Origin: Selenomonadaceae bacterium
GTDB lineage: Bacteria; Bacillota; Negativicutes; Selenomonadales; Selenomonadaceae
Direction: 5' to 3'
Length of the DNA stretch: 5,976 bases
Assembly: GCA_017529085.1 (NCBI GenBank)
Contig: JAFXOC010000246.1
Location: 1-5,976 of the forward strand
Shown piece after piece: positions 1-4,216 of the stretch. The first letter of the stretch is position 1. Each line of letters begins with the position of its first letter. The translations under genes were made by a program, and so were the position numbers. The notes under the pieces were generated by a model, which was not told the origin of the DNA, did not search any database, and saw only the letters and a list, made by a program, of their open reading frames with translations.

Positions 1-543
1 AAGGGCGGTTTTCACTTAAAAGAAGTAGCCATGGGAAAACATTTGGCGGATTATGACTCCCTTGTGGTGCTCACTCATTTTAAAGGTCACGCCATGGGAG
101 GATTCGGCGGTTCATTAAAGAACATAGCCATTGGTTGCGCTTCGGGAAAGGCTGGCAAATTGCAGGTTCACGGCGTTAAAGATTACGGCAAATGGGTTCG
201 CGGCGCGCTCTTTATGGAATTGATGGCGGATAGCGGCAAGTCTATCTGCGACCATTTCGGCAAACATATTACATTCCTTAACGTATTGCGCCGTATGTCT
301 GTTGACTGTGATTGCGCGGGAACTTCCGCAGCCGAACCCGTTATTCCCGACCTCGGTATGATGGCGTCTACCGATATTCTCGCAATAGACCAAGCCTCTG
401 TGGATATGGTTTACAATTTGCAGGATCCGCGCAAGAAAGACCTTGTGGAGCGTATCGAGAGCCGCGAAGGATTGCGCCAGCTTTCAGCCATGAAGGAACT
501 AAAGATGGGAAACAACGAGTACGAACTAATTTCCATTGATTGA
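1..543 (+). CDS. DUF362 domain protein, C-terminal part (5' end cut by window edge)
   Basis: The frame is open from base 1 to a TGA at 541-543, so the gene begins before the window; the ATG at 31 is internal, with no ribosome binding site before it. The 180 visible residues match the C-terminal part of DUF362 proteins. A glycine-rich stretch (HFKGHAMGGFGGSLKN, about residues 27-42) is followed by a DCDC motif (residues 102-105) and then the family-typical block reading DLGMMASTDILAIDQASVD. The C-terminus ends with the usual pattern of a short helix followed by NNEYELISID. DUF362 proteins are common in anaerobes and often carry ferredoxin-like 4Fe-4S clusters; no CxxCxxC cluster motif lies in the visible part, though the DCDC cysteines could bind metal. 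The biochemical role of the family is not settled. It is followed after 16 bases by an SDR gene, suggesting co-transcription. Family assignment is fairly sure; function is unknown. Confidence 0.85.
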   Translation, partial: KGGFHLKEVAMGKHLADYDSLVVLTHFKGHAMGGFGGSLKNIAIGCASGKAGKLQVHGVKDYGKWVRGALFMELMADSGKSICDHFGKHITFLNVLRRMSVDCDCAGTSAAEPVIPDLGMMASTDILAIDQASVDMVYNLQDPRKKDLVERIESREGLRQLSAMKELKMGNNEYELISID

Positions 544-546
544 TAT

Positions 547-553
547 TGGAGGA
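547..553 (+). promoter_or_regulatory. Ribosome binding site for the SDR gene
   Basis: TGGAGGA lies 6 bases before a GTG at 560. It decides the start of the SDR gene: the alternative in-frame TTG at 536 lies upstream of this site, inside the DUF362 coding sequence, and would make the Shine-Dalgarno sequence part of the coding region. Confidence 0.8.
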
Positions 554-559
554 AAAATT

Positions 560-1405
560 GTGGGCAATAAACAAAAAGACGTTGTAGTGTTGGTGGGCGC
601 AGGCTCTATCGGGCAGGCAATCGCCCGTAGAGTCGCTGCGGGAAAACATTTGGTGATGGGCGATTTAAAACGGGAAAATGCGGATGTGGCGGCAAAGATA
701 TTGGAAGATGCGGGTTTTGAGACAAGCGCGGTTGCGGTTGACATTTCTTCGCGGGAATCTATTTTAAAACTTATCGAACACGCTCAATCTTTCGGTTCAA
801 TTGCCAATCTTATCAATGCGGCGGGGGTGTCTCCCTCTCAAGCGCCGGTATCTGCCATATTAAAGGTTGACCTATACGGTACGGCGGTTCTTTTGGAGGA
901 GTTCGGCAAAATTATCGCAGAGGGCGGCTCCGGCGTGATAATTTCTTCCCAATCCGGGCATCGGTTGGGCGCGCTTTCCGAGGAACAGAACACGAAACTT
1001 GCCACAACCCCCACAGAGGAACTTTTGGAACTGGATTTTTTGAAAGAGATTACGGACACTTTAAAAGCGTACCAATATTCCAAACGTTGCAACGTTCTGC
1101 GCGTCATGTATGAAGCGACCCGTTGGGGCAAACGCGGCGCGACGATAAATTCCATAAGCCCCGGTATTATCATAACGCCCTTAGCCAACGACGAATTAAA
1201 AGGACCTCGCGGCGAAGGATATAGAAAAATGCTTGAGGCAAGCCCCGCGGGACGTGCGGGAACTCCCGACGAAGTAGGCGAGCTTGCAGAATTTCTTATG
1301 AGCAACCACGGCAGGTTCATAAGCGGCTCGGACTATCTTATGGACGGCGGCACAACTGCCTCTTATTGGTACGGCGACTTGCAGTATTTGAAGAAAACTC
1401 ATTGA
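560..1405 (+). CDS. Short-chain dehydrogenase/reductase (SDR) family oxidoreductase
   Basis: An NAD(P)-dependent oxidoreductase of the classical SDR superfamily, 281 residues from the GTG at 560. Seen in the sequence: a Rossmann glycine motif GAGSIG at residues 13-18 (a GxGxxG variant of the usual TGxxxGxG); an acidic residue D35 after the second strand, which usually favours NAD; NAAG at 86-89; a serine cluster SSQS at 129-132 that should supply the catalytic Ser; YQYSK at 171-175 giving the catalytic YxxxK; and the typical SISPGIIITPL and DGG segments near the C-terminus. About 40 residues separate the Ser and Tyr, against about 12-13 in most SDRs, so there is an insertion at 133-170 of the type I recall from an SDR subgroup with an SSxxGH motif. 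The substrate cannot be told from sequence. It lies between a DUF362 gene and a flavodoxin lipoprotein gene (gaps of 16 and 17 bases), probably one transcript. Confidence 0.9.
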   Translation: MGNKQKDVVVLVGAGSIGQAIARRVAAGKHLVMGDLKRENADVAAKILEDAGFETSAVAVDISSRESILKLIEHAQSFGSIANLINAAGVSPSQAPVSAILKVDLYGTAVLLEEFGKIIAEGGSGVIISSQSGHRLGALSEEQNTKLATTPTEELLELDFLKEITDTLKAYQYSKRCNVLRVMYEATRWGKRGATINSISPGIIITPLANDELKGPRGEGYRKMLEASPAGRAGTPDEVGELAEFLMSNHGRFISGSDYLMDGGTTASYWYGDLQYLKKTH

Positions 1406-1407
1406 TG

Positions 1408-1413
1408 CGGAGG
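1408..1413 (+). promoter_or_regulatory. Ribosome binding site for the flavodoxin lipoprotein gene
   Basis: CGGAGG lies 9 bases before the ATG at 1423. This supports 1423 over the upstream in-frame TTG at 1366 and the ATG at 1405, both of which lie before or at this site and would put extra residues ahead of the signal peptide. Confidence 0.75.
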
Positions 1414-1422
1414 CACTTTATT

Positions 1423-2097
1423 ATGAAAAAAATATTTGTCTGTATGCTCTCTCTTATGATGCTGTTTCTGACAGCTTGCGGCAATACGGAAGGGGCAGCG
1501 GAGAAAAAAACGACAACCGTCGAAAAAAATGTTAAATCTGATTCGGAGAAACAAAATATGGAAGCAAAAAATAAAATTTTGGTCGTATATTTTTCCCGCA
1601 CGGGCGAAAATTACGAAGTTGGGAATATAAAAAAAGGCAACACTCACATTATGGCGGATATGATTGCCGAAGCAGTTGGCGCAGACACGTTTGAAATCAA
1701 AACGGTAAAGCCGTATCCCGCCGATTATAGGGAATGTACGGAGGTTGCCAAAAAGGAACTGGCGGAAAATGCGCGTCCCGCTATCGAAGGAAAAGTTTCA
1801 AATTGGCAGAATTACGATACGGTGTTTTTAGGTTATCCGATTTGGTGGAGCGAGCTTCCGATGCCTGTTTACACTTTTATTGAAAGCTACGACTGGCAAG
1901 GCAAGACCGTCATTCCCTTTTGCACATCGGCAGGCGATGTCTTGACCGGCAAAGAGGACAACATCACAAAATACGCCAAAGGCGCAAAATTGCGCAAAGG
2001 ATTAGGGATTAGGGGAAAACGTACGCAGGACAATCCCGAAAGCGTAAAAGCCGATGTATTGAAATGGCTGAAAGAGCTTGGATTTAACGCGCGGTAA
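1423..2097 (+). CDS. Exported lipoprotein with flavodoxin domain
   Basis: A 224-residue protein. Residues 1-18 form a lipoprotein signal peptide (MKK, hydrophobic stretch, then LTAC), with Cys19 as the predicted lipidation site, so the mature protein should be membrane-anchored outside the cytoplasm. Residues 20-50 are a charged, Lys/Glu/Thr-rich linker. From about residue 52 there is a flavodoxin fold: strand ILVVYFSRTGEN (52-63), with the FMN phosphate loop made from SRTGE plus a second segment KGNT (71-74); then GYPIWWSELP (137-146), the aromatic loop expected against the isoalloxazine ring; and TVIPFCTSAG (162-171). This arrangement resembles the Flavodoxin_4 type rather than short electron-transfer flavodoxins. 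The likely role is FMN-dependent electron transfer or reduction at the cell surface; the partner is not identifiable. It is the last gene before a strong terminator and sits 17 bases after the SDR gene. The fold is secure and the redox partner unknown. Confidence 0.9.
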   Translation: MKKIFVCMLSLMMLFLTACGNTEGAAEKKTTTVEKNVKSDSEKQNMEAKNKILVVYFSRTGENYEVGNIKKGNTHIMADMIAEAVGADTFEIKTVKPYPADYRECTEVAKKELAENARPAIEGKVSNWQNYDTVFLGYPIWWSELPMPVYTFIESYDWQGKTVIPFCTSAGDVLTGKEDNITKYAKGAKLRKGLGIRGKRTQDNPESVKADVLKWLKELGFNAR

Positions 2098-2130
2098 AAA
2101 AAGAAGATATTAAAGAAACTTAACTTTAAC

Positions 2131-2168
2131 AAAAAACGCAACCTTTTTTAATTGGGGTTGCGTTTTTT
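2131..2168. terminator. Bidirectional Rho-independent terminator
   Basis: Perfect 13-bp inverted repeat AAAAAACGCAACC (2131-2143) and GGTTGCGTTTTTT (2156-2168) with a 12-base loop. The core CGCAACC/GGTTGCG stem is followed by six Ts on the + strand and, because the left arm starts with six As, by six Ts on the - strand as well. It lies between two convergent genes, 33 bases after the flavodoxin stop and 29 bases beyond the FkbM stop, so it can end both transcripts. Confidence 0.9.
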
Positions 2169-2197
2169 GATACTATGCGGCTTTTTCTGTAATTTTT

Positions 2198-2897
2198 TTA
2201 GTTTAAGGTTATGCGTTGCATATTTACTTTGAATATCTCATAGCGTTTTAAAAAACTATCGGTTTCGTTCAAATAAGCTTTTAAATGTTGTTTACGTCTG
2301 TCTACATAATATCGGTTGATGCCAAAAGCAAAGCCTAATTCGTATCCGTGGTTTAAAAGAATATGTTCCCATTTTTCATGGCACGGGACGACAGTTCCGG
2401 GTTCCGTTGCTTCCACTACATAAATCCAAGGTCGAAAGCTTTCCCAATCGGATATGCCTTCCAGTACCTCCTTTTCAAAACCTTCAACATCTTTTTTGCA
2501 AAAATTAATTGCATATCGGGGGGGGGTATAACTTGTGAATTTCAGAAAGCGTAAAAACATCCACTTCGTTTTCATCGGATAAATTGCGATTATTTTTAAC
2601 CTCTTCGGAAAAACTCGCGCCTGTTCCGTTGCCGTACAACTTTAGCTTTCCCCGCTCTTTGCCTATACCGCAACATAGATTTATGTCCCTTGGGCGCTCT
2701 TCTTCAAGTATTTTCACAATGGCGGGTTGGGGTTCGATATTTATGCCGTTCCACCCGCGATTGTAAAAAAATCTTGTTACGCTTATATTGGTGGGGTCAT
2801 TAGCGCCCACGTCGATATAAAACCCCTTTTCCACATTTCTTAGAGCGCTAAACAGAATTAAATCCTCCAATTCCTGCGCATAACTTTCAAGACGCAA
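2198..2897 (-). pseudogene. FkbM-family methyltransferase, reading frame broken at a C9 run
   Basis: SAM-dependent methyltransferase of the FkbM family (PF05050 type), members of which methylate sugars or natural products; some are in glycan or surface-polysaccharide pathways. The start is a TTG at 2897, 6 bases after GGAGGAG. The first frame (2897 to a TAA at 2505-2507) holds SAM motif I, YIDVGANDP (residues 27-35), the acidic loop INIEPQP (53-59) and RPRDINL (69-75), then runs into a stop 12 bases past nine Cs. The other frame continues with the family's second half: KKDVEGFEKEVLEGI, then YVVEATEPGT and GINRYYVD, ending with a TAA at 2198-2200. Total length is 700 bases; dropping one C from the run gives 699 bases and a continuous 232-residue protein, a normal family length. 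The segment INFCKKDVEG departs from the usual hydrophobic-rich form (FLKIDVEG-like). The gene stands alone, convergent to the operon on its left. It could be phase-variable, a fresh pseudogene, or intact with a sequencing error. Confidence 0.85.
2518..2526 (-). repeat. C9 homopolymer (G9 on + strand) at the FkbM frameshift
   Basis: Nine consecutive Gs on the + strand, read as Cs in the gene. The frame change between the two halves of the methyltransferase must lie here or in the few bases after it, because the upstream frame hits TAA 12 bases past the tract. With eight Cs the codons run TAC-CCC-CCC-CGA into the downstream frame. Confidence 0.95.
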
Positions 2898-2903
2898 ACA
2901 AAT

Positions 2904-2910
2904 CTCCTCC
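2904..2910 (-). promoter_or_regulatory. Ribosome binding site for the FkbM gene
   Basis: On the minus strand GGAGGAG lies 6 bases before a TTG codon at 2897. It fixes a TTG start in the absence of a better-placed ATG and argues that the gene is, or recently was, translated. Confidence 0.75.
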
Positions 2911-2934
2911 TTTTTTTCTTTTTACACATTTTAC

Positions 2935-2940
2935 ATTGTA
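2935..2940 (-). promoter_or_regulatory. Possible -10 element (TACAAT) for the FkbM gene
   Basis: On the minus strand TACAAT lies about 25 bases before the ribosome binding site in AT-rich DNA. I find no good -35 at the usual 16-18 base distance (best is TTCAGA at 20 bases), so this is only a suggestion. Confidence 0.25.
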
Positions 2941-3017
2941 GAAAAATATTCCTAAAAAACTCTGAATTTTTGGTAGGAAAAACAACAATTTTTCGCATAT
3001 CCATATTTTTAAAATTT

Positions 3018-3022
3018 AATAG
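3018..3022. repeat. Target-site duplication, left copy (AATAG)
   Basis: AATAG directly abuts the left end of the MITE-like element and is repeated in the same orientation at 3240-3244, directly abutting the right end. The flanking bases extend the match: the 19-mer AAAATTTAATAGAAATTTT occurs at 3011-3029 and 3233-3251, because the outer element ends and the target flank are alike and nearly palindromic. The exact boundary is therefore uncertain by several bases. Confidence 0.6.
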
Positions 3023-3079
3023 AAATTTTCAGGCTGTAGACAAATCAATAAATATTGTGCTCTTCACGGCTCTCCTTCC

Positions 3080-3092
3080 ACCGCTTCGCGGT
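3080..3092. repeat. Small hairpin inside the MITE-like element
   Basis: ACCGC-TTC-GCGGT, a 5-bp stem with a 3-base loop, directly followed by the larger hairpin at 3096-3114. Confidence 0.7.
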
Positions 3093-3095
3093 CCC

Positions 3096-3114
3096 CCTCC
3101 CTCTAAGAGGGAGG
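3096..3114. repeat. Hairpin CCTCCCTCT/AGAGGGAGG inside the MITE-like element
   Basis: Perfect 9-bp inverted repeat around a single A (3105). No T-run follows on either strand, so it is a structural part of the element rather than an obvious terminator. Confidence 0.8.
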
Positions 3115-3164
3115 CACTCTGATTATAACTTTTGAGCAAAAATTTTATATTTCCTCTAACCAAG

Positions 3165-3183
3165 CCCCCCTCCTAGAGGGGGG
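3165..3183. repeat. Hairpin CCCCCCTC/GAGGGGGG inside the MITE-like element
   Basis: Perfect 8-bp inverted repeat with a 3-base loop (CTA). It resembles the hairpin at 3096-3114 in composition and orientation, giving the element two similar halves. A further run of six Gs follows at 3186-3191. Confidence 0.8.
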
Positions 3184-3239
3184 TAGGGGGGAGAGCATGA
3201 GGAGCGAATGACAATAATAAGTCTACAATCTAAAAATTT

Positions 3240-3244
3240 AATAG
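3240..3244. repeat. Target-site duplication, right copy (AATAG)
   Basis: Same-orientation partner of 3018-3022, directly next to the right terminal inverted repeat. Confidence 0.6.
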
Positions 3245-3261
3245 AAATTTTTTTAATTTTG

Positions 3262-3270
3262 TGATATTAT
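3262..3270 (+). promoter_or_regulatory. Extended -10 promoter for the HD-domain gene
   Basis: TGATATTAT fits the extended -10 form TGnTATAAT with one mismatch in the hexamer. It lies 15 bases before the ribosome binding site, giving a short leader. There is no clear -35; that position (about 3242-3247) falls on the right-hand AATAG copy, so arrival of the element may have changed or supplied the upstream part of this promoter. Confidence 0.5.
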
Positions 3271-3285
3271 ATTCTCCGTTTGAAT

Positions 3286-3293
3286 GGAGGTGA
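3286..3293 (+). promoter_or_regulatory. Ribosome binding site for the HD-domain gene
   Basis: GGAGGTGA, a near-perfect Shine-Dalgarno sequence, lies 4 bases before a TTG at 3298 (7 bases counted from the GGAGG core). It excludes the in-frame TTG at 3280, which is upstream of the site. Confidence 0.8.
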
Positions 3294-3297
3294 GTTT

Positions 3298-4089
3298 TTG
3301 GAGAAGCTCATTCAAAATGTAAGCCGTTGGCAAAATGAACATATCGCTTCTTTTCATATAAAAGACGAAGACGTGGCGAACGCTTTTCGTTTGAAAAAAG
3401 AGCATATCGCCTTCGTGCGAAAAAATTCCAAAGATTTGGCAGAAAATTTAAGTCTTACGCCTTATCGGATAAATCTTGCGGAACTTATCGGACTTACTCA
3501 CGATTTGGGAAGATTTGCCCAATACGATAAATACGAAACATTTAACGACTCGGTATCGGTAGACCACGCGGCGCTTGCGCTTGAGATCTTCAAACAATGC
3601 CCTTACAGAGAAGAACTTTCGGCAAGAGATTTGTCTTTGCTGGAATTTGCAATTTTTAACCATAACAAGAAAGCTATCGAAGAGTCTGACGATGACGAAG
3701 CGATTTTGTTCGCTAAGATAATAAGAGACGCGGATAAGCTTGATATTTATCGCGTGCTGAGACCATACTTGATTGGGGATAATATGGAGGGAGCGCCGAA
3801 TTTTGTAAAGGCGACGGCTACTCAAGACATAAGTCCCGAATTTATGGAAATCTTTGTCGATGGCAAACAAGCGGATTATCGAAAAATCAAAACTCACGGA
3901 GATAGAAAATTAGTGCGGCTCTTGTGGGTTTACGATATATATTTTCCGTGGACAATGCAAAAGCTGACGGAAGCGGGATATATAGAAGAAATCGTCGCAG
4001 GTCTGGAACCTAAAAACGAACGCTTCGAGCTGGGTTTGAAACGACTGAGAGAATATATACAAACAAAGCTTACATCGGACACAAAATAA
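3298..4089 (+). CDS. HD-domain phosphohydrolase family protein
   Basis: A 263-residue soluble protein from a TTG start. It carries a full set of HD-superfamily metal ligands: H36 (KKEHIAFV), the paired H68-D69 (GLTHDLGRF), H90 (SVDHAAL), H122 (FNHNKK) and D144 or D146 (RDADKLD). The extra histidines between HD and the final Asp suggest a two-metal or larger site, as in several phosphohydrolase and phosphodiesterase subfamilies. The HD domain spans roughly residues 30-155; the C-terminal 110 residues are mostly predicted helix, with a WVYDIYFPWT segment and no second domain that I recognise. No signal peptide or membrane segment is visible. HD proteins hydrolyse phosphate esters of nucleotides or other small molecules; the substrate here cannot be assigned. 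It has its own promoter beyond the MITE-like element and lies 127 bases before glnS in the same direction, with no T-tailed terminator between. Confidence 0.85.
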   Translation: MEKLIQNVSRWQNEHIASFHIKDEDVANAFRLKKEHIAFVRKNSKDLAENLSLTPYRINLAELIGLTHDLGRFAQYDKYETFNDSVSVDHAALALEIFKQCPYREELSARDLSLLEFAIFNHNKKAIEESDDDEAILFAKIIRDADKLDIYRVLRPYLIGDNMEGAPNFVKATATQDISPEFMEIFVDGKQADYRKIKTHGDRKLVRLLWVYDIYFPWTMQKLTEAGYIEEIVAGLEPKNERFELGLKRLREYIQTKLTSDTK

Positions 4090-4120
4090 TATATAAACAT
4101 AAAAACTAACAATTAACGCA

Positions 4121-4196
4121 CCCGGGAGTCCAGAGGGCAATGCCCTTTGGCGGGGTCAAGGGGCAGCGCCCCCTTGCGGGTTTGGGCGGAGCCCAA
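4121..4196. repeat. GC-rich intergenic repeat with three consecutive hairpins
   Basis: Three stem-loops in a row between the HD gene and glnS: CCAGAGGGC/GCCCTTTGG (4130-4150, 9 bp with one G-T pair, loop AAT); CAAGGGG/CCCCTTG (4157-4176, 7 bp, 6-base loop); and TTGGGC/GCCCAA (4182-4196, 6 bp, loop GGA). Composition differs sharply from the AT-rich bases at 4090-4118. From memory it resembles dispersed GC-rich repeats found between genes in many Bacillota genomes. It ends only about 10 bases before the glnS ribosome binding site. No T-run follows, so it is not a standard terminator. A role in transcript stability or partial termination is possible but unproven. Confidence 0.65.
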
Positions 4197-4205
4197 CAAA
4201 GAAAA

Positions 4206-4212
4206 GAGGCGG
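4206..4212 (+). promoter_or_regulatory. Weak ribosome binding site for glnS
   Basis: GAGGCGG, an imperfect Shine-Dalgarno sequence, with its GAGG core 7 bases before the ATG at 4217. A TTG at 4214 is directly in front of the ATG and in frame, but the spacing and codon type favour 4217. Confidence 0.6.
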
Positions 4213-4216
4213 TTTG

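Larger units (their letters stand above)
3023..3239. mobile_element. MITE-like non-coding element with terminal inverted repeats
   Basis: A 217-base element without coding capacity. Its left end AAATTTTCAGGCTGTAGAC (3023-3041) matches the reverse complement of its right end (3221-3239, reading AAATTTTTAGATTGTAGAC) at 16 of 19 positions, including a perfect inner TGTAGAC/GTCTACA. A further inverted pair GCTCTCC (3069-3075) and GGAGAGC (3190-3196) lies inside. It contains three local hairpins, two of them G/C-homopolymer-rich, in otherwise AT-rich DNA. It is flanked by AATAG on both sides. These are the hallmarks of a miniature inverted-repeat transposable element mobilised in trans by a transposase encoded elsewhere. 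Which transposase family is involved cannot be told here; no transposase gene is in the window. Confidence 0.7.

Noticed and set aside
536..559. TTG at 536 as SDR start
   Set aside because: It lies inside the DUF362 gene and upstream of the Shine-Dalgarno sequence that fits the GTG at 560.
838..1320. Minus-strand open frame of 160 codons inside the SDR gene
   Set aside because: Antisense to conserved SDR motifs, with no credible domain or ribosome binding site.
1366..1422. TTG at 1366 or ATG at 1405 as flavodoxin start
   Set aside because: They would place extra residues before a standard MKK lipoprotein signal peptide; the GGAGG at 1409-1413 fits the ATG at 1423.
3023..3239. CRISPR array or structured RNA gene in the repeat-rich gap
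   Set aside because: There are only two loosely similar hairpins with no regular repeat-spacer pattern, and inverted ends plus a target duplication explain the structure better.
3448..3897. Minus-strand open frame of 149 codons inside the HD-domain gene
   Set aside because: Antisense to the conserved HD metal-binding motifs; low-complexity Arg/Phe/Ile composition with no domain.
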